DNA of 45,599 nt from Actinomycetota bacterium (GCA_035540895.1 DATLFR010000057.1:1-45599); one strand, 5' to 3'. Positions 15,288 through 25,043 are shown, counted from the first letter of the stretch. The notes: generated by a model not told the origin, from the sequence alone. A program made the numbers and translations.

Positions 15288-16823
15288 ATGATCAGGCGCG
15301 GCGGCGCGCAGCTCAACATCGCGGACGGCATCCGCGAGTTCGCGGTCGCCACGCCGGGCGCGACGGCCGTGGTCGACGGAGACCGCGCCCTCACCTACGC
15401 GGCGCTGGACGAGAGAGCCCGCCGTCTCGGCAACCACCTGCTGGGAGCCGGGCTGTCCGCCGGCTCCCGCGTGGCGGTCGTGCTGGGCAACCGTCTCGAG
15501 TACCCCGAGGTGGCGGCCGGGATCGCCCGGGTCGGGATGGTCATGGTCCCCGTCAACCCGCGCCTGACCGCTCCCGAGGTCGAGTACATCGTCGGACACT
15601 CCGAGGCGCAGGCCCTGGTCGTCGACGAGGCGCTCTCCGCGATAGCGGCCGACGCCTCGGCAGGCAAGCACGTGCTGTCGATCGACGGCACGTCGCTCGG
15701 GCCGTCCTACGAGGACGCGCTGGGCGACGCGTCAGCGAACGATGCCGGGATCGAGACCGAAGAGACCGACCCCTTCTGCGTCGCCTACACCTCGGGGACG
15801 ACCGGGAAGCCCAAGGGGGTGGTGATCAGCCACCGCTCCCGGTCGCTCACCTTCTACTGCACGGCGCTCGAGTGGGGGCTCGGACCGGGGCGCCCCACGA
15901 TCGCGGTCGCCCCCATGTACCACGGAGCCGGGTTCGCCTTCGGGTACGGCGCCCTGCACACGGGAGGCGAGCTGTGGATGCTGCGCTCGTTCGACCCGGA
16001 GGCGTTCCTGCACATGGCGGCCGGGAGCCGGGCCCAGTCGGTCTTCCTGGTCCCCACGCACGCGCAGATGATCCGCGCCCACGCCGAGCAGCCCCCCAGG
16101 CTCCCGGACCTGCGGACGCTCTACTTCAACGCCGCCCCCATGCCCCACCCCTTGAAGCTGTGGGTGTCCGAAGCCTTCCCGGGGGTCGGCCTGCACGAGC
16201 TGTACGGCTCGACCGAGGCGGGGATCGTCTCGAACTGCCGGCCCGCCGATGTCCTGCGGAAGCCGGGTTCGGTCGGCCCCCCCTGGTACATGACCGAGAT
16301 CAGGGTGGTCGACCCGGACGGCAACCTGCTGTCCGCTCCTTGCACGGGCGAGCTGTACAGCCGGTCCCCGTTCCTCATGAACGGCTACCTGCACGACCCG
16401 GACGCCACCGAGGCCTGCACGACCCCGGACGGCTTCCTCACCTCCGGCGACGTCGTGAACCTCGACGAGGACGGCTACATCTACATCGTCGACCGCACGA
16501 AGGACATGATCATCACGGGCGGGGTGAACGTCTACCCGCGCGAGGTCGAGGACGTCCTGTTCCGGCACCCCCACGTGAGGGACTGCGCGGTGGTCGGGCT
16601 CCCATCCGAGACGTGGGGCGAGGAGGTGACGGCGTTCGTGGTCGCGCCCGATGCCGACCCCGCCGACCTGGACCGGCACTGCCGCGGGACGCTCGCCGGC
16701 TTCAAGGTCCCCCGCCGCTACGAGATGGTCGACGCCCTACCGCGCAACGCAGCCGGGAAGATCCTGAAGCGGGAGCTGCGGGAGCGTCAGAGCGAGCGGA
16801 CGGAGACCCCGCGCACCGAGTAG
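15288..16823 (+). CDS. acyl-CoA synthetase (AMP-forming ligase)
   Basis: The 511-residue protein is an ANL-superfamily adenylate-forming enzyme. The P-loop YTSGTTGKPKG lies at about residues 164-174, YGSTEAG is the A5-type motif, and TSGDVVNLDEDGYIYIVDR followed by KDMIITGGVNVYP is the hinge. The C-terminal lysine sits in NAAGKILKRELR. It activates a carboxylic acid to its CoA thioester using ATP. Start ATG 15288 gives a two-base gap to the SDR stop. Its 3' end overlaps the convergent secreted-protein gene by 37 bases. The specific acid is unknown. Confidence 0.9.
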   Translation: MIRRGGAQLNIADGIREFAVATPGATAVVDGDRALTYAALDERARRLGNHLLGAGLSAGSRVAVVLGNRLEYPEVAAGIARVGMVMVPVNPRLTAPEVEYIVGHSEAQALVVDEALSAIAADASAGKHVLSIDGTSLGPSYEDALGDASANDAGIETEETDPFCVAYTSGTTGKPKGVVISHRSRSLTFYCTALEWGLGPGRPTIAVAPMYHGAGFAFGYGALHTGGELWMLRSFDPEAFLHMAAGSRAQSVFLVPTHAQMIRAHAEQPPRLPDLRTLYFNAAPMPHPLKLWVSEAFPGVGLHELYGSTEAGIVSNCRPADVLRKPGSVGPPWYMTEIRVVDPDGNLLSAPCTGELYSRSPFLMNGYLHDPDATEACTTPDGFLTSGDVVNLDEDGYIYIVDRTKDMIITGGVNVYPREVEDVLFRHPHVRDCAVVGLPSETWGEEVTAFVVAPDADPADLDRHCRGTLAGFKVPRRYEMVDALPRNAAGKILKRELRERQSERTETPRTE

Positions 16824-17326
16824 GCGTTCGGGTCGACCGCAGGCTCCCCGACCACCTTCACCCCGCCGACCGTGTACCAGACGTGCCCCTCGGCGGGGGT
16901 CGTCCGGCGCGTGCTGGCCGAGATCGACGGTGGGAACAGGCCCACCGTGTCCGGCAGGATCGGGTTGTTGATCGAGGACATGCTGACGTGGACGCCGCAA
17001 TCGTCCCCCGGGTCGACCGTGCGCAAGCCGGCCCCGAACAGGAACGGGTCGAACGACGGGTCGACGTCGCGGCGGTCGCAGAGGACCTCGCCGCCACGCG
17101 TAACGAGGAGGCGACGGAAGACCTCTCCCTCGGCGACCCCGCTCGCGCAGGCGTCGTACGGCGTCGTCTCCCACATCGCGACCTTCACGTCGCCGAGGGT
17201 GGCGTGCGCCTCGTTGACCGTCGCCACCCGGGCCCCCGGTGTGCACGACGACGCCGGTGAGGACGGGGCGAGCACGGCCACGGATGAGACGAGCGAGATG
17301 AGCAGCAGCCGGCGCACGATGTTCAT
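16787..17326 (-). CDS. secreted protein of unknown function, last gene of transporter operon
   Basis: The 179-residue product has a signal peptide (about residues 1-26, with LLLISLVSSVAVLAP and a following ASSC). Mature sequence contains several cysteines (SSCTPG, YDACASG, VLCDRR, DDCGVHV), probably disulfide-linked outside the cell. No family is recognisable. ATG 17326 overlaps the stop of the upstream secreted-protein gene (ATGA). It is the distal gene of the leftward transporter operon and converges on the acyl-CoA ligase. Confidence 0.65.
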   Translation of the reverse strand: MNIVRRLLLISLVSSVAVLAPSSPASSCTPGARVATVNEAHATLGDVKVAMWETTPYDACASGVAEGEVFRRLLVTRGGEVLCDRRDVDPSFDPFLFGAGLRTVDPGDDCGVHVSMSSINNPILPDTVGLFPPSISASTRRTTPAEGHVWYTVGGVKVVGEPAVDPNAYSVRGVSVRSL

Positions 17327-17787
17327 CGGTTGCGGATGTCGGGGTCCTGCCCCGGGTCGCCCACCTTGTTGCCCAGCACGCTCACGCAACCACCTTGCTT
17401 GCCGCTCGCGAACACGTTGACGTTCGCGTTCACGTCGCCGTCGACCGGGACACCGAGGGCGCCCGGGAAGAGTCCGGCCTGGACGTACCCACCCTGGTTC
17501 GTGTACCCGGTGCCTCCGCCGTCGTAGTAGCCGCCTCCGACGACCTCGACGTACCAGCCTTGGCCGCGGACCACGTAGTGCCCGGTGTGGTTGTGCACGT
17601 AGACGACGCCGTGGTTCTGGTCGAGCTCGGGCGAGGAGTGGTCCCAGCTGCGGCGGTTGCCGTCCGGGTCGTGACCGTGCCTGTACCAGGTGTCGCAGCG
17701 TTCGGCTCCCGCGGCGGGGGCGAGCGCGATCCCGAGCGACAGGACGAGTCCGGTGGTGGTGGCGAGTGTCCGGCGACCGAGCTGCAT
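17323..17787 (-). CDS. small secreted Gly/Tyr/Asn-rich protein
   Basis: A 154-residue protein with a signal peptide ending near APAAGAERC. The mature part is rich in Gly, Tyr, Asn and Val (VEVVGGGYYDGGGTGYTNQG), with two cysteines, and ends in a charged tail. I do not recognise the family. ATG 17787 is chosen over 17796 because the GGGAG ribosome-binding site directly abuts the first ATG and spaces correctly to the second. It follows the LivG-PucC fusion gene and overlaps the next secreted gene by ATGA. Confidence 0.65.
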   Translation of the reverse strand: MQLGRRTLATTTGLVLSLGIALAPAAGAERCDTWYRHGHDPDGNRRSWDHSSPELDQNHGVVYVHNHTGHYVVRGQGWYVEVVGGGYYDGGGTGYTNQGGYVQAGLFPGALGVPVDGDVNANVNVFASGKQGGCVSVLGNKVGDPGQDPDIRNR

Positions 17788-17820
17788 CGTTGCCATCTCC
17801 CTTCGACGCTTGTGGTGCGG

Positions 17821-20043
17821 TTATTCGACCCGGCGCGCGGGCTTCCTGCTGGGCGTCTTCCCTCTGGAGCCGGAGCCCTTCGCCGCAGCGGCCTTCTGCC
17901 GTCGCGGCGTCGAAGGACGTCCGTTCGCGCTCGCCGCCTCCACGGGCACGGGCTCGACCGGGGCGGGCACGGCCACCGGGGCGGCGATCGTTGCCTCCTC
18001 GAGCCCGGCCTCCTGCGCGAACCGGCGCGGATCGATCCCGCTCAGCAGCGGTATGCAGCAGGCGAGACCGACGGCCTCGATCGCGAAGACGGTGGCATAC
18101 CCGCCGGGGACGCTGTCCAGGACGCGGTGGGCGACCTCGAAGATGAGCCCGCCTCCGGCCACGGCCGCCCCGTCCGCCAGTGAATGGGCCATCGTCCAGG
18201 CCCCCATGAACAGCGCCGTCCGCTTGGCGTCCGCCATGCCCATCATCAGCGCGAGCGCGGCGACGTTGAAGAGACCCATGGCCACCCCGATGCCGAAGAT
18301 CGAGATCCAGCTCGGCGGAGCGCTCGCGGTGGCCGCGGCGAAGGTGAGGAAGGCGAACGAGAAGACCGAGCCCACCAGACCGATCCGGGCGAGCCGCATG
18401 TACCCCCACCGCTCCGCGACCGGCCGACCCCCGATCCACATGCCGAGCAGGATGCCGGCGGTCATCATCCCGTTGAACGCGCTCGTCTGGCGGACGTTGA
18501 GGCCGAGCACCTCGCCGCCGAAGGGCTCCAGGACGGCCTGCTGCAGGAACAGGAAGAGGGTGGCAGCGATCATGAAGACGAAGAACCGCCGGGCCTGCGA
18601 CATGCGGGCTATCGAGCCGACCGCGTCTCGGAACCGGACGTGCCCGGCGGGGTCGGGCTCGTACGGACCCCGCTCGAGCGCCTTGCGCTCCTGACCCCAG
18701 ACGGCGACCGAGGTGAACGCCACGATGAGCACCCCGGCCAGCGCGAAGAGCGTCTTGATCCCCGACGCGTCGTCGTCGAGCACGCTCCCGGTGAGCGCGA
18801 CGCCGGCGAAGATCCCGGCCATCAGCTCGAAGTACACGATCGAGGCAGCGTGTCCTCGCTCGGCGGGCGGCACCATATCGGCCAGCAGCGCGAAGTAGAC
18901 CGAACCCGCCCCGTACATCCCGACCCCCATGACCGTGAACAACAGGACGCCGACCAGGACGGAGAACGGGGTTATGCCCCGCTGGAGCATGTCCCCGACG
19001 TAGGGGGCCAGCGCCACGGCGAACCCGGCCAGGCAGGCTCCCCCGACGATGTAGGGTCCGCGGCGACGCCCGAGGATCGGGCGGTGGTCGGACATGTGTC
19101 CGATCGGCAGCGCGATCGGCGCAGCCAGGTTGTACGAGGCGAGGACGGCCGCGACCACGAGCAGGCTGATGCCCAGCTCCACCTTCATCACCCGGTTCAG
19201 GACGCCGAGAATCAGCACGGCGGACATCCCGGCCGCGAACTCGCGCAGCCCGAGCCGCATGAGCGTCCAGGTGGAGACGGTCCGCTTCACCGGGGGGGCG
19301 GGGGGCTCGGCGTCGGACGCCACCCGGGCCAGCGCGTCCTTGAACCCTTCGTCGGCCGGGTTGCGCACGCGCAGCCGGGCGGCGGCGTGTCCCCCGAGCA
19401 TCTCCTCCGGGGAGCCCGTCCCGATGACCTGGCCCGCGTTGAGGACGACGACCTCGTCGGCCACCCGTCTCAACAAGCCCGTGTCGTGCTCCACGATCAG
19501 GATCGACCCGCCCGTCTCGTCGCGCCAGCGCAGCAGGATGGCCGCCAGCTCGTCCACCTCGGAGGGAGCCAGCCCGGAGGCGGGCTCATCCAGGATGAGC
19601 AGCCTCGGCTCCCGGGCGGCGGCCACGGCCAGGTCGAGGATGCGCCGCATCCCGGTGGAGAGCTCGGCCACGAAGGTCGTGGCGTGGACCCGGAGCCCGA
19701 ACCGCCCCATGAGCCGGTCCGCCGCCCCCCTGTCCCCCGTGGCCAGCACGGCCACCTCGGAGACCGTGAGCGTCTCCGGCAGCGGGGAGCCCTGGAACAC
19801 GCGGCCCACGTCGCGCGGGGGCGCGGTGCCCACCCGGCGGGTGACCGGCCGTCCGTCCACGAGCACCTCGCCGGCGGTGGATGCGATCTCGCCGCATACG
19901 GCGTCGAGCAGGGTCGTCTTGCCCGCTCCGTTGGCGCCGACCAGGGCGCAGACCCGGCCCGGCGCTATCTCGAGGGTGACCCCGTCGAGCAGGCGCGCGT
20001 CGCCGATCTCGACGACGACTTCGCGCAGCTCGAGCACGCTCAT
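17821..20043 (-). CDS. LivG-type ABC ATPase fused to a PucC/BCD-family MFS transporter
   Basis: The 740-residue protein is a fusion. Residues about 1-225 are an ABC ATPase of the branched-chain amino-acid (LivG) type: Walker A GANGAGKTT (36-44), signature LSTGM (128-132), Walker B LLILDE (148-153), and His in IVEHD. Residues about 255-660 form a polytopic MFS carrier of the PucC/BCD family: LNRVMKVELG (282-291) and SDHRPILGRRRGPYI are hallmarks of that family, otherwise known from light-harvesting and bacteriochlorophyll-associated proteins. A basic Ala/Pro/Lys tail ends the protein. ATG 20043 overlaps the stop of the LivH-LivM-LivF fusion gene (ATGA). Both halves look intact, so it could couple an ATP-driven importer to a secondary carrier. 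Confidence 0.85.
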   Translation of the reverse strand: MSVLELREVVVEIGDARLLDGVTLEIAPGRVCALVGANGAGKTTLLDAVCGEIASTAGEVLVDGRPVTRRVGTAPPRDVGRVFQGSPLPETLTVSEVAVLATGDRGAADRLMGRFGLRVHATTFVAELSTGMRRILDLAVAAAREPRLLILDEPASGLAPSEVDELAAILLRWRDETGGSILIVEHDTGLLRRVADEVVVLNAGQVIGTGSPEEMLGGHAAARLRVRNPADEGFKDALARVASDAEPPAPPVKRTVSTWTLMRLGLREFAAGMSAVLILGVLNRVMKVELGISLLVVAAVLASYNLAAPIALPIGHMSDHRPILGRRRGPYIVGGACLAGFAVALAPYVGDMLQRGITPFSVLVGVLLFTVMGVGMYGAGSVYFALLADMVPPAERGHAASIVYFELMAGIFAGVALTGSVLDDDASGIKTLFALAGVLIVAFTSVAVWGQERKALERGPYEPDPAGHVRFRDAVGSIARMSQARRFFVFMIAATLFLFLQQAVLEPFGGEVLGLNVRQTSAFNGMMTAGILLGMWIGGRPVAERWGYMRLARIGLVGSVFSFAFLTFAAATASAPPSWISIFGIGVAMGLFNVAALALMMGMADAKRTALFMGAWTMAHSLADGAAVAGGGLIFEVAHRVLDSVPGGYATVFAIEAVGLACCIPLLSGIDPRRFAQEAGLEEATIAAPVAVPAPVEPVPVEAASANGRPSTPRRQKAAAAKGSGSRGKTPSRKPARRVE

Positions 20044-23000
20044 CCGCTGACCCCGGCTAGGAAGGTGGCGGGCAGGAGGTCCGACCTCCGCTCCAGCAGG
20101 GCCAGCGGGTCGTCGAAGTCGCGGACCACGCCCTGCGCGACGAGGGCGGCCCGGTCCGAACGCGGCAGGAGCGCGGGCAGGTCGTGGTCCACCACGACGA
20201 CCGCGACCCCGTCGTCGGCCAGCATCCGCAGCATGTCCAGGACGGCGTGGCGCGCCTCGACGTCCAGACCGAGCGTGAGCTCGTCGGCCAGCAGGGCGAC
20301 CGGCCGCCGGTACAGGGTCTGCGCGACGGCGAGGAGGCGCTGCTCCCCCCCGCTGAGCACGCCCACCTTGGACGAGCGCCGATGCGCCAGGGCCGGGACG
20401 AGATCGAGCACGGCATCGGTCGCTGCTGAGAACGAGCTGCCGGTCGGATGGGTGCGGAAGGCGGCGACCCTCAGGTTCTCGAGCACGGTGAGATCGGGGA
20501 AGACGGGTCGGGCTCCCGAGACGAAGGCCAGGCCCACGCCGGCCCGTTCCTCGGGGCGCAGGGTCGTGACGTCCTCACCCGCCACGAGAACCCGTCCGGA
20601 GTCGGAGACGATCAGGCCGGCGGCCAGCCGCAGGAGCGTCGACTTGCCCGCCCCGTTGCCCCCGACGAGCGCGACCAGCTCACCCGACGAGGCGGTGAGC
20701 GTGGCCGACCTCAGGATCGTGGTCAGACCGAAGGTCGCGCCGACCCCGTCCAGGACGAGGGCGGGGCAGGGCTCTCCGTCCTCGACCACGGGGCCGGCCG
20801 CGGGCCGGGCCGCGGTCCGGGCGCGCATGCGGCGGCGGTCGTGCGGCAGGGCGCGGTGCGTCCGGACGAGCCAGAAGACGGCCAGGGCCGCGTAGACGAC
20901 GGTCCAGCCCGCGGCCCGGCGCATCCCGCTGCCTGCGGCGACGAGTCCGAGGTGGCCGGCCGGGATCGTCCCGAGCAGGGCTCCCATCACGACCACGCCC
21001 GACGCGGCGGACCGCACCCCCGGGACGCAGGCCGACGCGGCGAGCCGGGCCGCCTGTCCGGACAGCCACCCCCCGAGCACCGCGACAGCGATCAGCCCTA
21101 GGGCGCCCGCCTCCGGGTCGCCAGTCACGGCGACGGCGAGCGCGAGCGCCCCGATGCCGGACGCGGCGAGCAGTCCCGCCCCGACCCTGGACGGGCCGGG
21201 GAACAGGATCGGGGAGAGCCTCCAGCCGACCACCGCGGAGCCGACGGCGAGCACGGCACCAGCCACGACGGCCCACGGCCGGGCCGCGGAGGGGAGCCCG
21301 AGGTAGGCCCCCCATGCGGCGGGGAGCCCGAAGACGGCCGCCCAGGCGGGGGCCGATCCCAGCGCAGCGGCGGTGGCCGCGGCCCGCACGGACGGCGCGG
21401 CGGCCGCCTCCCTCGTGTCACTGCCCGCGATGCGGGGTCCGGTGCCGTCGGTGGGGCCGGCTCCCGCGAAGGCGCGCGGACCGGACCGGGCCAGCCCCGA
21501 CGCCCGCTCCTTCACCGGCGCGAGCACGACGTCGTCGCCCACGATCAGCCGGACGCACCGGAACCGGGCCGCCTCGATCAGCCTGCTGAGCCCGGCCGGC
21601 ATGAACAGCACCACCACCAGCACGCCGGCCCCGGAGGCGAGCATCGCCCAGGGCCCGGGCAGGGCGAACCGGGCGATCTGGAGGACGGCCGCGCCGAGCA
21701 GGGCGCCGGCCGGGGAGCCGAGCCCGCCCACGACGGCCATCGCGAGCAGCTCCAGCGAACGGCCCGGGTCGAAAGCGCCGGGGGCTATCCCCGCCGGTGT
21801 GGAAGCGAGGTAGAGCGTGCCGGCCAGACCGGCCAGTCCCCCCGAGATCGCGAGCGAGAGCACCCGCGACGTGGTGGGGTCCGATCCGAGCCAGGGGGCG
21901 CGCTGGGGGTCGTCGCGGGCCGCCACCATGCGGGCGCCGAGCACCGACGCTCGCAGTCGGGAGAGCGCGATCGCGGCGACGACGCAGATGCCTCCGCCCA
22001 CCGCTCCCACGACCCCGGGGTCGGTGGGCACGGTTCCCCCTCCCACCCTGAGCAGGGCGACGGGGGCGGCGGCGGCCGCGGCGAGGCCCAGGACGGCGAA
22101 GGACAGCCCGGACTGCCGGCGCGATGCCAGCGCAAGGACCGCTCCCGACCCGGCGAGCACGATCCCGCCCAGCGCGCACTTCAGAGCCCACGGACCCGGC
22201 GTCAACGCCGCGACGGCCGCGCCGAGGCCGGCCAGCCCCCAGTGTCCGAGCGGCACCTCGCCCGCGAACATCCAGGCGGCCGCGACCGCCAGGGCTCCCA
22301 GGGCGAGCGCGGCCGAGGTCGCGTACAGGACGTCCTGGCTGGGTGAGAGGAAGACGGGAACGAGCGCGGCACCGGCCACGGCGAGCCCGGCTCCCAGGCC
22401 GGCCGCTGTCCTGATCGGGAAGGACGTGGAGATCGCGTGCGGGAGGGGCCGCGGCGTGGTGGCCGCCTCCCACGAGGAGGCCCGTCCGGCCGCGGCCTCG
22501 CGTCCGAAGCGTCGGCGCTGCAACGCCACCGCGCCCAGGACGGAGAGGGCGAGGAAGAGGTCGGCCAGTCCCGCGGTGGGGGCCCACCACAGGCAGGCCT
22601 GGTAGGCCACGCCGAGCCCGAGCGCGGCCGCTACGGCACCGGGCAGGCTGCGCAGCCCGGCCAGGACGGCTGGGGTCAGCGCCAGGAGCAGGACGGTGGC
22701 CCCCATCCCCGCGTCCAGGCTGAACCCGAGGACGGGGATGGCGAGGATGCCGCTGAAGGCGGAGACGACGCCGGCGATCGCCCAGACCACCGCACGGACG
22801 ACGTTGGCCGGGATGCCGAGGGCCCGGGCCCGCTCCGCGTCCTGGCCCAGCGCGCAGGCGGCGAGGCCGAACCGGCTCCGGTGGAGGAAGTGATAGAGCC
22901 CGAAGAACGCGAGCGGCATGCAGATCAGGGCGAGCAGGTGTGGCCCGAGGAGGCGGACGGGGAACAGTTCGATCGAGATCCCGAGTTCCACCGTGTAGGT

Positions 23001-23369
23001 GGGGAGCCGCCCGCCGAAGATGAACGGGAGGGCGGCCTGGACGGCTCCGAAGATCTGGGCGAGCCCGACCGTGGCCACGAGCAGGACGACCCGGGGGACG
23101 TCCTGGAGCCGGACCAGCACGGCTCGCTCCGCCAGCAGGCCGAGGACGCCTCCGAGCGCGAGCCCGATCGGGAGCGCCCACCAGAAGCCCCAGCCCGCGG
23201 ACGCGACGAGCATCCCGACCAGCACGCCCGAGACCAGGCCTAGAGCCGGCTGGGCCAGGTTCACGACCCGGGTCGTGCGCCACAGCATGACGATGCCGAG
23301 GCTGTTGAACGCGGCCAGGGATCCCTGGACGAGCCCGAGCGCGATGATCCCTACGGGGAGCCTGGACAT
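20040..23369 (-). CDS. LivH-LivM-LivF fusion, ABC permease/permease/ATPase in one polypeptide
   Basis: This 1109-residue protein joins three subunits normally encoded separately. Residues about 1-285 match LivH, about 315-600 match LivM (ELLAMAVVGGLGSPAGALLGA near 541-560), and about 865-1109 are a LivF-type ATPase with Walker A GGNGAGKST (903-911), signature LSGGEQ (1005-1010) and Walker B ALLADE. An extra hydrophobic block at about 660-835, with perhaps six membrane segments, matches neither permease obviously. The LivG partner is supplied by the fusion gene downstream and the substrate-binding protein by the gene upstream. No strong ribosome-binding site is seen at ATG 23369. Substrate class is branched-chain-amino-acid-like or another small organic acid; not determinable here. 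Confidence 0.88.
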   Translation of the reverse strand: MSRLPVGIIALGLVQGSLAAFNSLGIVMLWRTTRVVNLAQPALGLVSGVLVGMLVASAGWGFWWALPIGLALGGVLGLLAERAVLVRLQDVPRVVLLVATVGLAQIFGAVQAALPFIFGGRLPTYTVELGISIELFPVRLLGPHLLALICMPLAFFGLYHFLHRSRFGLAACALGQDAERARALGIPANVVRAVVWAIAGVVSAFSGILAIPVLGFSLDAGMGATVLLLALTPAVLAGLRSLPGAVAAALGLGVAYQACLWWAPTAGLADLFLALSVLGAVALQRRRFGREAAAGRASSWEAATTPRPLPHAISTSFPIRTAAGLGAGLAVAGAALVPVFLSPSQDVLYATSAALALGALAVAAAWMFAGEVPLGHWGLAGLGAAVAALTPGPWALKCALGGIVLAGSGAVLALASRRQSGLSFAVLGLAAAAAAPVALLRVGGGTVPTDPGVVGAVGGGICVVAAIALSRLRASVLGARMVAARDDPQRAPWLGSDPTTSRVLSLAISGGLAGLAGTLYLASTPAGIAPGAFDPGRSLELLAMAVVGGLGSPAGALLGAAVLQIARFALPGPWAMLASGAGVLVVVLFMPAGLSRLIEAARFRCVRLIVGDDVVLAPVKERASGLARSGPRAFAGAGPTDGTGPRIAGSDTREAAAAPSVRAAATAAALGSAPAWAAVFGLPAAWGAYLGLPSAARPWAVVAGAVLAVGSAVVGWRLSPILFPGPSRVGAGLLAASGIGALALAVAVTGDPEAGALGLIAVAVLGGWLSGQAARLAASACVPGVRSAASGVVVMGALLGTIPAGHLGLVAAGSGMRRAAGWTVVYAALAVFWLVRTHRALPHDRRRMRARTAARPAAGPVVEDGEPCPALVLDGVGATFGLTTILRSATLTASSGELVALVGGNGAGKSTLLRLAAGLIVSDSGRVLVAGEDVTTLRPEERAGVGLAFVSGARPVFPDLTVLENLRVAAFRTHPTGSSFSAATDAVLDLVPALAHRRSSKVGVLSGGEQRLLAVAQTLYRRPVALLADELTLGLDVEARHAVLDMLRMLADDGVAVVVVDHDLPALLPRSDRAALVAQGVVRDFDDPLALLERRSDLLPATFLAGVSG

Positions 23370-23387
23370 GTATGCGTCGTGGAGGTC

Positions 23388-24980
23388 CTAGAAGCGCGTG
23401 TCGGCCGAGTACCGTCTCGGGTCCGGGAACTGGTAGGCCCCGGGGGCGGCGGACCCGGGGTTGCGCGCGGAGGCCGACCACTGGATGCGGGTCACGTCCC
23501 CGATGAAGGCCCGGTCAGGCGAACCCATCTCGAGGAGCAGGCTCGACTGGTTGTCGGTCCTGCCCCTCGTGGCGCTGTAGCGGTACGGCTGCATGGCGCC
23601 GAGCCCCGCTTTGAAGGTGTCCGGTGTCAGGTTGGGTCCGGCGTTGGAGATCCCGAAGACGGCCTGGGCGAGCGCCGCGTAGACGAGCGAGGCGGCCGAC
23701 GGGACGTCGCGGTCCCCGGTCGCCTCGACGTAAGCCTTGTACCACTCCGCGTTGCGGGCGGCGTCGTCGTTCGTCAGGTCCGGGGTGAACTCGGCGTCGT
23801 AGCAGGTGAGGCCCGAGGCGCGCGCCCACTGCACCGCGTTGTACAGCCGGACCATCGCCGTCGTGTCCTGTCCGGAGCAGGGCCAGACGAAGTAGTCCGG
23901 GCTGAACCCGTTCGTCTGCGCGGCGTGGGTGAAGTTCATCGGGGCGCCGGCGTCCGGCATGATGATCGTGTTCACACCCTCCTCGCGCATCCTCGCCACC
24001 ACCCCCGGCGCCTGCTGCTGAGACGTGGCGAGGTCGGAGGCGAGCGATCGGACGGCGCGGGGCGGAACGTTCAGCCCGGCTGCGCGGAGCCGTTCGACCA
24101 TCTTGGGGGCGGAGTCGACCAGCCCGGGGTACTCCACGTAGATGACGCCGTAGACCCGCGGCTCGGTGTTGTTGTACTTCGTGTTCGCTGCATGCCAGGT
24201 CAGGTAGGAGGTGGAGGCCTGCACCTGCCGCTCCCAGGGCAGGCCGGACGGTACGCAGTAGCCGTTCGTCCGCTGGGAGAGCGACCCGCCGAGGTCGTAC
24301 GTGCTCAGGTTGAAGATCCCGGCCTGGGCGAGCCGGGGGCAGATGTAGGAGGAGATCGACCCGTGGGCGGCGATCGCCGCGAACGGCTTCACCTCCTTCG
24401 CGATCTTCTCGGCCGTGAACGCGTAGCTGTCGGGGTACTGCCCGGCCTCGAGCACGACGCCGCGGATCTTCCGGCCGTGGAGCTTGATCGGGTGACCCAT
24501 GAAGCGGGTGCCGTCGTTGTCGTGCGAGTTGATGTACTTGACCAGTCCCATGAAGGCCTTGCCCTCGTCGACGTTGCCGTCGTGCCCGCTGCCCTTCAGG
24601 TACGGGCTGGTCATGGTCCGGTCGCCCTTCCAGTAGTAGGTCAGGACGATCTCGTTGGAGGCGTTGATCCCCGGGACCTGTGGGCCGTCCACGCGCCGGC
24701 CCGTCTCGGTCGCGGAGACCGCACCCCCGGCCACGGACCCCCGGCCGGACCCCGGACCCGAGAGAGGGTCGGCGGTCGGGTCCGCCGGGTTGGTCCCGTC
24801 CGCGAGCAGTCCGTCGGCGCGGGATGAGGTCGAGCCGCCTCGCGACGTCGACGCCGCCTCGTCGACCACGACCCGCTTCGCCGCGGTCAGGGAGGCCAGG
24901 GAGACGACGACGGTGGCGACGGCGAGCAGCGCGCGGTAGTTCGGGTTCGACGACGTCCCCAGAGGCTCAGTCAAGCGCAA
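23388..24980 (-). CDS. type-1 periplasmic (Leu/Ile/Val-like) substrate-binding protein
   Basis: The 530-residue protein has an N-terminal membrane segment (about residues 15-34), a low-complexity Ser/Gly/Asp linker to about 95, and then a bilobed type-1 binding domain of the family that serves Liv-type ABC transporters. Paired cysteines (ICPRL, NGYCV, WPCSG, LTCYD) may form disulfides. TTG at 24980 is the chosen start because upstream ATGs are out of frame. It is first in the fused transporter operon and stands behind a promoter with an operator at 25044-25072. The ligand is unknown. Confidence 0.8.
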   Translation of the reverse strand: MRLTEPLGTSSNPNYRALLAVATVVVSLASLTAAKRVVVDEAASTSRGGSTSSRADGLLADGTNPADPTADPLSGPGSGRGSVAGGAVSATETGRRVDGPQVPGINASNEIVLTYYWKGDRTMTSPYLKGSGHDGNVDEGKAFMGLVKYINSHDNDGTRFMGHPIKLHGRKIRGVVLEAGQYPDSYAFTAEKIAKEVKPFAAIAAHGSISSYICPRLAQAGIFNLSTYDLGGSLSQRTNGYCVPSGLPWERQVQASTSYLTWHAANTKYNNTEPRVYGVIYVEYPGLVDSAPKMVERLRAAGLNVPPRAVRSLASDLATSQQQAPGVVARMREEGVNTIIMPDAGAPMNFTHAAQTNGFSPDYFVWPCSGQDTTAMVRLYNAVQWARASGLTCYDAEFTPDLTNDDAARNAEWYKAYVEATGDRDVPSAASLVYAALAQAVFGISNAGPNLTPDTFKAGLGAMQPYRYSATRGRTDNQSSLLLEMGSPDRAFIGDVTRIQWSASARNPGSAAPGAYQFPDPRRYSADTRF

Positions 24981-25043
24981 CCGCTCGCCTTCCCGCTTCG
25001 CCGGCGCATCCTCTCCATGATGCCGCCCGACGCCCTTCCCGTC

